Shown: piece after piece, positions 54,472 through 64,000 of the stretch
How the letters are laid out: the number at the start of each line of letters is the position of its first letter
How positions within the stretch are numbered: the stretch's first letter is position 1
Source: Neurospora tetrasperma FGSC 2508
Taxonomy: Eukaryota > Ascomycota > Sordariomycetes > Sordariales > Sordariaceae
Assembly: GCF_000213175.1 (NCBI RefSeq)
Contig: NW_009799103.1
Span: forward strand, 3,372,816 to 3,436,815
Length of the DNA: 64,000 nt
Direction of reading: 5' to 3'
Position numbers and translations under genes: made by a program
The notes under the pieces: generated by a model
Database searches by the model: none
What the model saw: the letters and a program-made list of their open reading frames with translations, nothing else
What the model was told of the DNA's origin: nothing

Positions 54472-56947
54472 TCAAATAGGATAACACTTGTCGACCGCGA
54501 CGGCATCATTCCCCCACCAGTGCGGCATGGTCACATTGGGCAAGTCCACCACCAAGATCATGGCCATCTGCACCAGTTGCGCGCCACAGTCCAACCCAGC
54601 CCCGAGCAGATAATTGTACTTGCGGAACCACACCGGGTGGTATCTGTACACGTATCCCATAAACACCACCGCCACCAGCGCCGATGTCGTCAGGTTCGTC
54701 GTCGGATAGATGGGAAACAGCGTTGCCCCGTTCAGCATCACCACCGGATTGACCACGCTCGCGACCTTCCCCCACTTGGGCCTCGCCAGTCTGTGTTGTA
54801 CAAGCCACAGCAGCATCACCGCCAGCGGTCCCACGACAAATCCCCAGTACACCCACCGATACGGCGACGCGCCCCCAAAGAACACCTGCGGACCCAGCAC
54901 GCCCCAAATCACCGAGAGCGAAAAGAAGTTCTTGGTCTTCAAAGCGTTCCACGTCGTCCCCGACACCACCTCGCCCGTCAGCTTCGGCCCCTGCGTGTCG
55001 ATGATCAGCCGCATACAAGCCCAGTTGACAAACGGGCCCAACAACGTCCCGTATACCTGCGCCACAAACAGCTCGCGCTCGGGGATCTTCATGTAGAAAC
55101 CGAACTTGATGTCGCTGACCAGGTTGAGGCACTGCTCGAGGATCTGCCGGCCGTACACAGTGCACGTGAGCACGGCGATGGGCTTGCCGGGGAACAGGAA
55201 CCCGGCCAGCAGCTCGGAGAGGTAGTCCATGCCGATTTGCACGTTGGTAAAGCCAAAGAGAATGCCACTGGGGAACGTGAAGAGGGCGGAGATGGCCGTG
55301 ATGAGGAGGAGACCCCACCAGGGGAGCTGCATGTCCCCGCCCGAGAGCTGGGCAATGGCAATCACCAAGCAGAAAAAGAGGAGGGCGAGATACCACCAGT
55401 GCGGCACGCGGGGGAGGTGGGCGGTAAGCTTGAGGTAGGGGTCGTCAAACTCGGCCCGGTGTTGTTGAACATTCTTCTTCTTCTTTGCAAAGGGATTGCT
55501 GATGGTTTGCAGCGAGCTTCGAAGGGTCTCCCAAGATTGACGCCCATGAAACATGACAGCATACGTCAACACGGCCGTCGACGCAGCGAACCCCCAAAAG
55601 AAGTGCATGGCGTAACTGAACGACCAATACGGCGGAGAATACTCCTCCAGCGCGGTCCGGTTCAGCTCATACGTCGGCGTCAAGATGCGCGAGATATTGT
55701 ACCGATTCCCCTCGGCATCCCACGTCCCCGAGCTCATCGGCGCAAACTGCTGAGCCCCATTGACATTCAAGAAATAGGCCAAGGGATACACAACCCAAAT
55801 CACCACGGCGGCTCCCACAAACCGATTCACCGTCGCCCACAAAGGCGTATAAAGCGGGGTCAAAAACGAAGCATAATTCCAATCCAGCGAAAAGTCCAGC
55901 AGTCCAAACCCATACGTTCCGCTCCCCAACACAAAAGCCGCCTTCTTTCCCAATCCCATCCAACAAACCACCGGCAGCGAAGCCAACAAAGGCATCACGA
56001 ACCCCGGCAACCACTGGTACACAAACGCCACCGTCGCCACCACCCCGAAAAACCCCAGTGACTTCTTGGTCACGGACGGGTGTCGATGCATGGCGTTGAA
56101 CAGCGTCACGTTCGGGAGCACGCCAGGGTAGTACATGCCCGGCGGCCGAACCAAGACGTCCCGGTATAAGCCCGCAAAGCCGTACCCCATCAGCTGCGTG
56201 GTCATGAGAAACAAAACAGCCCACGGCCCGCTCATGCGCTTGTCGTAGTAGAGCTCCATGGCGGAGAGCGGGCCGAGGCCGTAGGCGGTGTAGGTGCTGC
56301 CCCAGTAGGCGACGATGACGAGGGCGTGTTCTTTGGGGTTCCAGGGGCCGGGGTTGAGGTTGAATGCAATTTCTTTATGAAGAATAGGTAACGTGAGAGT
56401 ATATTGCTTCTGTGGGAAGTAACGCGCCATGAGTGCGCCCATCCCCCACGAGAGTAGTTGCACGACGTAGCCGGAGAGACGAACGGAGTAGGGCTTGAAG
56501 TAGTAGACGGAGGAGACGGAGCAGCCGATGATGACCCAGAGGGTGGAGAGGATCCAGAAGCGGATGGTTAGGAGGGGTTCGCTGAGGTGGTTTGTTAATG
56601 TTTGGTTTGGTTGCGAGATGAGACTGATGGGAGATAACTTACGTTTCATCGTTGTGTAGGTCGACTGTCTTGGCTACGAGGGGAATGGGATAGTTCCTGA
56701 GTCGAGGATCGATCCCCTCGTCATCTTCGCTTGGAAGATGTCCAACCTCGGCGTCCTCTCGACCATGGTCCGTCTCTAGAGGGGAGGTAGGAGAGGATGA
56801 CCTTCGGTTATTTTCTTTGATGAAGGCATCGGACTCTGATCCAAGTTCGGATGGAGCGATTACCAAGTCATCCTCCTCCTCCTCCTCCTCCTCCTCCTCA
56901 AGATTCTCTGCATGCAGAGAGCTGCTGCCAACGTCTGGATCATCCAT
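54472..56947 (-). CDS. OPT-family oligopeptide transporter
   Basis: Two exons, 56947-56643 and 56581-54472 (61-base intron), giving 804 residues. A proton-coupled peptide carrier of the plasma or vacuolar membrane. The first 85 residues are acidic and disordered (nine-glutamate run). About fourteen hydrophobic helices follow, with OPT landmarks: NPGPWNPKEHALVIVAYWG (the family NPG.FN..EH element, shortened here), GYGFAGLYRDVLVRPPGMYYPG, QWLPGFVMPLL, GLLDFSLDWNYAS and KIPERELFVAQVYGT. In the cluster it may take up precursor fragments or export product; OPT proteins usually import. It converges with the HxxHC protein gene and diverges from UstYa 3. Confidence 0.93.
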
Positions 56948-57438
56948 GGTTTGAGTTTGGAGTTGTTATCAGGCTCGGCGCAAGAAGGGGATAATGAGGG
57001 TTAGGGCAAGTGCTCAGGTGTCAGGATCTCACAAACTGCTGTGTCATATCTCTTGCTGCAGTTTTCTGCATGTAAACGATGTTCCTCGAATGAATTTCCG
57101 CACGAGGACCTTCAAGACCCAGCTTTGGAGACAAGATGTCGAATGCGTGTGCTGAGTACAAGGTCTGACTAAGTGGCTTGCTGGTGCGAAGCGCATGTTC
57201 TACCAAAGGGGAAATTTGGCGCAACGACCACGCCGCCAGCGCTAGATACATACGATTGTCCATCAACGATGGGTAGTTGAGTAGTCGGTCTTCAATATTA
57301 CCATTCCATTCTGCCTATGATAGCAAGCCAGCCTATCAATAGCACGATAAATCGATTGCAAGCAACGTCGCCCTACATCACCAACCTTTTCGGCTTTCCC
57401 TCCCTCAGCTTCAGTTTCGGTAGACAAATGTTGCAGAG
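56948..57438. promoter_or_regulatory. Divergent promoter, OPT transporter and UstYa 3
   Basis: No gene accepted. Holds TTTGGCGC at 57215-57222, roughly midway between the two starts. Confidence 0.5.
57215..57222 (+). promoter_or_regulatory. TTTGGCGC cluster element 4
   Basis: Exact copy in the OPT/UstYa 3 gap. Confidence 0.55.
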
Positions 57439-58434
57439 ATGAACATCTTCAAAAAGTCTTTTACGGTAAACAGGGACCATGAGGAGGTGAAGTATGACCC
57501 CATTAACGAATCCGAAAACGGCACGCCGACCCGATCCAACTCCCCAAGCTCTCTCTGGTCAGCGGGTTTTCCAAAACGACACCGTTCGATACTATCACAT
57601 CCGGCCGTTGTCATCACCCAAGCCGTAATCATTATACTACTCGCTGTATACGCATTTGTGGTTTCACGGAAACTTCCAACGGACTTGGCGTGTGCGAGAC
57701 AGTTGTCGCCGTATTGTAAGCACATACCTACCTACTTTGTTCCTTCTCTCATACAACGATGATACTAACATCCAAACCAGCACCCTACCTAGAAACCGAC
57801 GATCTACAATATGTAGAATTCACCGACCAGAACCACCTCATGCAGCCCTCCCCTTACCGGGGCCACCCCACGCCGGAAGTAGAAGAGGCCTGGCTGAAGT
57901 TGTGGCGTAGTGAGTACACCCCTAATCTTTTCAACTGATCAAACAAATGCTAATGACGAATAACAAAAAGTGCCAACGATCCACTTTCCCGAATCCAAAC
58001 TCCCCCTCCTCAACAAAACCCCTCCCAGCGCCTACGTCCACGTCTCCCCTAAATACCTCTCTTCCTTCTCCTCTTCCTCTTCCTCAAATACCGGCGACAG
58101 CAGTAAAGAAGAAGAAGTACTAGGCTTCCTAGACGTCTTCCACCAACTACACTGCCTCAATCTCGTCCGGCAATACACGTACCGCGACGCCTACGACTAC
58201 AGCAACGTGACGGCCTTTCGGGCTCCCGAAGAAGTGGTAAGGGGACACATTGATCACTGCATTGAGACGATTCGCAAGGCGATCATGTGCACGGCGGATG
58301 TGACGCCCGTGGTGTTTCTGAAAGATGAAAGCAGAAAGGGTGGGATTAAGAGTGATTTTAATATTAGAAAGAAGTGTAAGGATTTTGAACGGATTAGGGA
58401 GTGGGTGGGAGGGCATATGGGGTTTGCTGCGTGA
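57439..58434 (+). CDS. UstYa/DUF3328 oxidase-like protein 3
   Basis: Three exons, 57439-57715, 57781-57909 and 57971-58434, giving 289 residues. The membrane helix is VVITQAVIIILLAVYAFVV (about residues 57-75). The motifs are DVFHQLHCLNLVRQY and HIDHCIETIRKAIMCTADVTP, then KCKDFERIREWV. Exon 2 carries the family's early HPTPEVEEAWLKLW block. A serine run (SSFSSSSSSN) precedes the first motif. Presumed peptide oxidase in the secretory membranes. Converges with the S41 peptidase gene. Confidence 0.92.
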
Positions 58435-58748
58435 GTGTATCTAGTGGGATCAATGGGAGGGGGGCTTGGGATGGGAGAGGGGAGGAAAGAAGGAACAAAC
58501 CTAAGAAAGGAAAGTAGGAAATACAAAGTGTTCATTTAAGCAATGTGCAATTCTTTATCAATTTCATGTACCTGAAGTCGTGATCAAGATCTCAGCAACT
58601 ATGATTTTGACTTGAGTATACCCACCCAAGCCCAGATAATTAGACAGAGATAAATAAAATCAGATATGAAAGCGACGGAAAAGGCGAAAAGGCAAGAAGC
58701 TAGATCATTTACATCCATACAGGGCACTAGAGATACCTACCTACCTAC
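58435..58748. other. Gap between converging UstYa 3 and S41 peptidase genes
   Basis: No gene. Contains a CCTA microsatellite at about 58736-58756. Confidence 0.7.
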
Positions 58749-61203
58749 CTACCTACTTGGCCTCTTCCCCTCCCCTCCACTCCTAGAGCTAGTTTCCGAA
58801 CCTTTAACACACTCACCACTCCCAAACATGACCTCCCTCGCCACCTCCCACATCCTGGCCGGCCTAAACATCATTTCCACCGTAAAGAACCGCCGACACT
58901 CGGCTGGTTCGTAAATAAACTGCGCCGGAACCGTCCCTATACTTTTCCCCTTCACCTTTACCACCTCACTGTTCTCTTCATCTCCGTCGTCATCAAGGTA
59001 ATACAGATCCCTAAAATTCACCCCTCCCTCTCCTTTCCAGCCCATCCTCAGCGGGAACCCACCGGTGCCCACAGCAGCTCTGGGATCAGGATCAGCAGGC
59101 GCCAACTCCTTCAGTCTTTGCAACTCCTCTTCAGTGAGGATAGTAGTAGAAGTAGAGGTACCCATAGCCAACTCCACAGCCCGCGAAACATGACGGTAAA
59201 TGGTTTTGAGAGACCAATACTGTCCGCCTTTGACGCCTCCCACGGCTTGCATGGGTGCATGTCGGGGACGGCCGCCAAAGACGAGGGTGCGGACTTTGCC
59301 TTGGCGACGGAGGAGGGAGATGAGGAGGGCGCAGGTGGATGCGCATTCGCCGTTTGTTATCTTTCTGGTCAGTCAGTTACGTTACTTTACCTGCTTAGGA
59401 ATCCTACATCTCCAGGGGAAAGAAGAAAAAAAAGGAAGACTTACAACAACGATATCCTCCGCTTTAAACGGCCTCTTTCTTCCCCCTTTACCCATCTCCC
59501 TAAAAGGCCCATACCCAAACACCGGATCCGTCTCCGTCGAAGCCAGCTCAAAATCAAAATGCGCAAGTAATCTCGACATATTCCCTCCCCCTCCTTCTAC
59601 TTCGTCCGGCCCAAAAATCTCTTCCCACCCCGCAAACCTAGTCTTCTGATCCGGTCTAACAGCCACGCTCGCCATAAAAGGTGGATCAATCGGCACCTCC
59701 TCCTCCTCCTCCTCCTCTTTCAAATTTGTAACTCTTCCCCTAGTGGTATCATAAACCTCACTAAACACCTTACCCACAAGGTTCACTATCTCAGTCGCCC
59801 GAAACCGCGTAGCCGTACGGATTTTGAGATCCGGAAACAAGATACTGAAGATATTCAAGCCGGGAATCACATCCCCTCCGGGATTGCCGCTTAGATCTAA
59901 AATCAACTTGGTTTTGTTGTCCCGGTTAGCGGCAAGGGTGAGGAAGTCTTGTGCTGTTTGCGAAAAGGTGATGCCGGCTGTGTGTTGGAATGTAGGGATT
60001 TGTAAGATTGCGGTGTCGTCGTTGAGGTAGTACCCTCTTAACGAGTTCTGGTGGGTGCGGATGATAGGGGTGGGGTAGATTCCCTCTGTGCTTGGTAGGG
60101 GGTTGTTGTTATTATCGTTAAAATGTGGAGAGGGTGGTGCAATGGGTGAGTGGGAGAAGCTTGAAAGAGAGGGAGCGTAGTCTGGTAGACAAGCGGCTTG
60201 GAATAGCGTTTGTCCGTCGGTGTAGTTCATGGGTCCGTTGGTGGCGGGCCAGGTGACGGTTGTGTTTATTTGGATTGTGGTGCCGTTGTGGAATTTGAGG
60301 AGGTAGTGGGCGGATCCTGGCCAGAGACCTTGGTAGCTTTGCCAGCCGCCTCCGGTAAAAAGACCGGTGTATTGGTTGGTCGGGGAGGGAAAGAGGTGGT
60401 TGTAGCGGGCGTCGGGGTCGTGATATTGGAAGGTGAGGGCGAGGTGGGCTTGGAGGAAGTAAGCGGCGTCGATGGAGTTGATTGCGACTAGGTGGGATAC
60501 TTGTGTGTTTGGAACTCCGGAATACAACAACTTGGCGTCGTTCCATGTGTAGATTTTGGGTAACTCGAGGCCGTCTGATGAGATGGATACCAGAGGCGGG
60601 CTGCGTTGGAAGTGGAAGATTTGCTGGGAGCAGAGATTGATTTCTAAATGGCCTTCGTTTGCTCGGTGGATGAGGGACTTGATGTCGTTGTCGAATTCGT
60701 ATTGACTTTTGTAGATACTTTTCTCAGCTTTTTGTCGAATCTTGTCGAAACCTTTGAGAAGATCTATGGAGGGTGTCTTGTAGCCGGATGGCGGATCTAT
60801 GAACATGTCATTTATTTCATTCAACACTCGCTTCTCATAGAGTCACTCACGTTTGAGACTATCTAGAGTCGACTGGAACTGGAGATATTTCAGGTACTCA
60901 TCCAAAAACTTGACTGCGCGCTCAGAGTCAAAGGGCATGGACATCAGACAGTCATATGCCGTTTGTCCTGGGATGTTGGAGAAGTCTCCATGGCCTAGGC
61001 AACAAGGGGTCAGCTTCGTGGATGAACAAAGTGATGGGCATGATTTGCTTCCACGTACCGCCACTCTTGGTCCAAATTTCATATGAACGGGCTATCTGTA
61101 GGCATGCGTCATCGGTAACGACCTCATTATGTGCCGCTATGACTGATGCCAGGGTTAATAGCACGGAGAAAAACATCATGAACGCTGTCGTCGAGCCATG
61201 CAT
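58749..61203 (-). CDS. Secreted S41-family serine peptidase, UstP/PhomP-like
   Basis: Four exons, 61203-61059, 60994-60851, 60796-59445 and 59360-58749, giving 750 residues. A signal peptide (MHGSTTAFMMFFSVLLTLASVIA) comes first, followed by DACLQIARSYEIW. The S41 core has ILQIPTF, KLILDLSGNPGGDVIPGLN, and the nucleophile Ser555 in TNGECASTCALL, which starts right after the third intron. FGGRP and MQAVGGVKGGQYW follow as in fungal S41 proteins of dikaritin clusters, where the enzyme is thought to cut the precursor after Kex2. Several N-glycosylation sequons occur in the middle. Divergent to UstYa 4 with three TTTGGCGC copies between them. Confidence 0.9.
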
Positions 61204-61917
61204 GTTCCTTCCTGGAGGTGCTGAATTGGACACCCAGAAAGCTGACAGTTCACAATAATGCAACCTGTTGCTGAGTCTGTTAGTGACAAGACCCCTGTAC
61301 ACCCATGTTCTAGGGGCATGGACTAACACTTACAGCGACTTGGAGCATCCGAAAAGTGGGGCCCGGGCGTACCTGTGTCTGATTGCGGGTCCCGTCCTTG
61401 CTTCTGCCCGCTTCAGTTCTTTTGCTTGCGGAGGCAGACACGACACCCAATTCCTCAATAGCGGTACATTAATCTCAATGGTTTCGTCTTCGCAATGGCG
61501 ATAATCCCCAAAGTCGAGAGAACACAGATGGTCAGGACGGAACCTCGCCGCGGATTTGGCGCGAAGCTCGGAGGTGGCGCCAAAACGAGACGCGAGCGCT
61601 GAATGCGCCAAAGATGGGGATGCCCGGCCTTGAACGTGGACCGTCGGGCGGGCGACGGCGGCAGACTGGGCGCCAGATGGGCCTCAAGCGAGACGGTACT
61701 GCGCGCGCCCCGGATCCAAAGTCCTACCACGGTCATCGGTTGCCGCTGGAATTGCCTCGAGGGATGGAGGCCGTAGGGGCCTTAACCACCAAGCCATTGC
61801 TGACTTTCATGGTTACCTAGGCGATTTCCACTGAACTTTCTCCCGAGTTTCTAAGAGACGAGCTGACCTAGGAGGTCCAACAGACATAACGACGACTACC
61901 ACGCTTCAGACAACATC
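61204..61917. promoter_or_regulatory. Divergent promoter, S41 peptidase and UstYa 4
   Basis: No gene. The richest promoter of the cluster for the shared element: three exact copies within 58 bases, and a related GGCGCCAG at 61669-61676. Confidence 0.55.
61555..61612. promoter_or_regulatory. Triplet of TTTGGCGC cluster elements
   Basis: Copies at 61555-61562 (plus), 61577-61584 (minus) and 61605-61612 (minus). Confidence 0.6.
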
Positions 61918-62872
61918 ATGGACCACTACAGAGACGACCAAAGCAGCACCACCGTCCGGTCTTCCGCTTCCGGATCCCGCATGGTCGACGACGACATGGA
62001 AGAAAAGGAAAACCTGCTCGAATCCAACCCTCCACGCACTCTAGGGCAGCGAGCGACTACGAGAAGAGGCAGATTCGCAATCCTGAGTCTTCCATGTACC
62101 ACCTTTTTCCTTGCCTTGTCCAACGTCCTATTGCTAGCAGCCTTGGTGGCTGTTACTCTACGGCCCATGACAACAACAGTGCCGGTATCTTCAACAACCG
62201 CAGAACAACCACCACGCCAATACCCCGAACAACCACCCTGGGAGCCCCAAGTGGATTTCCGAACCGAGATCTTTCGGTTCCAGACGATTTATGGAGCGGA
62301 ACCCAGTGAGGAGGTGGATCAGGCTTGGACTGCCATGATTCCTAGTATGTCATTATCCTCATCTCTCAGTCTCCTATTTTGAAACGTCCTCGTCCGAAGA
62401 ACGTTGTATAACTAACAAGCGAATAATACCAAACAAACAGAAGGCAAAGGCTTCATCCTCCTCCCCAACGAGACATCCGAAGCATTACCAGACCTCCCGC
62501 GGCTAAATAAAACCAACAAGCAACAACACGCCATGATTTCTGTTTTTCATCAACTACACTGTCTCGTGAGCTTTTCTGTCCTCCCTATCCTCCCAACAAC
62601 TACTGACACACAAAAAGTACATGACCCGCGCCGGCTACTTTGCCGCCAAATCCGGCAACTTGGACGAAGTCAACACCCCTCATCTGACACACTGCTGGGA
62701 CTACCTCCGGCAGGGCATCATGTGCAATGCCGACACCACTCTCGAATGGATCACGTACCCCGACGAGAGTGGGAGCACGGGGTGGGGATATCAGCATACG
62801 TGCAAAGACTTTGGGGCTGTGTTTGAGTGGGCTGAGCGTCATCGGTTTAGGGAGTGGAAGGTTATTCATTAG
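61918..62872 (+). CDS. UstYa/DUF3328 oxidase-like protein 4
   Basis: Three exons, 61918-62344, 62441-62565 and 62618-62872, giving 268 residues. The membrane helix is TFFLALSNVLLLAALVAVTL near residues 62-81. The motifs are SVFHQLHCL, ending exon 2, and HLTHCWDYLRQGIMCNADTTLEW, the most canonical of the four copies, followed by HTCKDFGAVFEW. The E.VDQAW block precedes intron 1. Intron positions match UstYa 3 and 2 at the HCL codon, showing common descent. Last recognised gene of the cluster in the window. Confidence 0.93.
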
Positions 62873-64000
62873 TTTGGTTCATGTAGATATCTACCAGAAG
62901 ATGAAGATAGGGGTGGAAATGGATTGATAGAGGTGTCGATGGGAGCAAAGGTAGAGTAGTAGGGTCGAGGTTGGGTTCAGGTGGGTGGGTTGGTACCTGC
63001 CAAGACGGTTGAGGTTGGAATAATGGTGGGGTTGCGATGAGGGATACACCTACACCCGACCACATGGGTTGGCTGGCCTGGTGGGTAGTACGATCGATCG
63101 TATATGTGGTGTTAAGTTAGTTGCGGGAGGGAACACGCAGCGGGGTTTGTCTCTTCCCTTGGGTACCTCTAGCTATGTTTCGAAAGAAAATGAATATACA
63201 AAGTAAGTAGGATACTATTCTAATAGCTTACCTCCACCTCTCCTTCTTCTAGTCCCAAGATCTGACCAACCTATAGTACTGTCAGTCCAGATTACTAGTC
63301 GAATCCACTAAAACCTCCGTCCTTCTAACTTCACTTCTCTCCCTTGCCTCACCTCACCTCACCTCCCGAGCTCCCATCCTCTTCTCTCCGCAAAAGTAAC
63401 GTGGTACTGCCGCTAACACCCCCACACACTTCCCGCCAAGTGGTGATACCAATCTCAAACAATCTCAGATTTTCCTCACCTACCTACCTACCTACCTACC
63501 TATATACCTCAACCTACCTCGCCGACCTACCGAGACATACATCGTCATCACCTAGTTCTCATTCTAGGTATGTATCCCGCATGCCGTGCCCACCAAAAAG
63601 AAACATGACGTACCTATTCTTCTTCAACATTAGCTAGCTAGCTAGATGCAGGTATGTACATGCATTTTCACCGCTACTTGGACTAGTTTTCTTTTCTTCC
63701 TGTCCGTCCGTCCCTTCACGTGGACCCTTTCGAGCCCCGTTACTCGACGAAAAGGTCTCTCGCCGGTCTCGATATATCGATCGAAAGAGCAGCAGCGGTT
63801 CTTCTTGGCTGTAAGTACAGTAGTGTACAATGGGTGGTAGTGGGTGCTCTTTAGCCGTGGCGTCTTCCCCCCCCCCCTCTCTTATAACCCCGGGCCCCTT
63901 CCCGCAACTGTAGTGTGTGGAACGGGCTCGGGGTGGGGGACCTCAAAGGAGGGAGGGGACCCCGCTTTCCCGCATATCAAGATCGGGGAGGAGGACCCCT
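62873..64000. other. Right flank, no gene seen
   Basis: Holds CCTA repeats at about 63478-63503, a TAGC repeat at 63631-63645 and short homopolymers. No TTTGGCGC element, no credible frame. The cluster may end here or continue outside. Confidence 0.6.
63478..63503. repeat. CCTA microsatellite
   Basis: About six ACCT/CCTA units in a row, a word also repeated elsewhere in this genome's intergenic DNA. Confidence 0.85.

Noticed and set aside
54421-56061. 546-codon plus-strand frame
   Set aside because: Antisense shadow of the OPT transporter; His/Arg/Gln-rich nonsense composition.
63478-63503. CCTA repeats as a CRISPR-like or structured array
   Set aside because: Simple microsatellite in a eukaryotic genome, no spacers.

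Overview
The window is nuclear DNA of a filamentous ascomycete, most likely a Sordariomycete close to Neurospora, Sordaria, Podospora or Chaetomium. Short introns (about 50-100 bases, GTAAGT/GTATGT/GTACGT donors) interrupt most genes. The gene content is typical of the group: an alpha-pheromone receptor, ESCRT-I Vps23, indoleamine dioxygenase, RNase H1, and DUF3328/UstYa, DUF6594 and small secreted cysteine-rich proteins. One run of N (2439-3232) shows a draft assembly. The genus is not fixed by what I can see.

Left part (1-25.5 kb) is ordinary housekeeping territory: a STE2-type pheromone receptor cut by the window edge, a Nit2-like amidase, tRNA-Arg(ACG), an M4 (thermolysin-family) metallopeptidase of protealysin type, a papain-like-fold hypothetical protein, a large low-complexity protein with an in-frame TAG, Vps23/TSG101, IDO, a secreted GDSL/SGNH esterase, RNase H1, a mitochondrial membrane protein and tRNA-Glu(TTC).

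Middle part (25.9-34.5 kb) holds a divergent two-gene module present three times in a row: a DUF6594 membrane protein on the minus strand facing a small companion protein on the plus strand. Copy A has a decayed companion, copy B is intact, and copy C has an eroded DUF6594 gene and a companion that has gained a long Arg/Glu/Asp repeat. After this come an SREBP-like bHLH factor, a SAM methyltransferase, two secreted cysteine proteins, a broken alpha/beta hydrolase and a Gly/Ser/Tyr-rich repeat protein.

Right part (45.4-62.9 kb) is a biosynthetic cluster of the dikaritin type (fungal ribosomal peptides made by UstYa oxidases). It has four canonical UstYa/DUF3328 proteins, one divergent HxxHC membrane protein, a membrane-anchored tyrosinase, a SAM methyltransferase, an S41 peptidase and an oligopeptide (OPT) transporter. 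A very small signal-peptide gene sits in the middle. An exact 8-base element, TTTGGCGC, occurs seven times and only in the promoter gaps of this cluster, which suggests common control. The inferred division of labour is a small secreted precursor, trimming by the S41 peptidase, crosslinking or oxidation by tyrosinase and UstYa proteins in the secretory membranes, methylation, and OPT transport. No classical repeat-bearing precursor is visible, so either the small gene is an atypical precursor or the real one lies outside the window.
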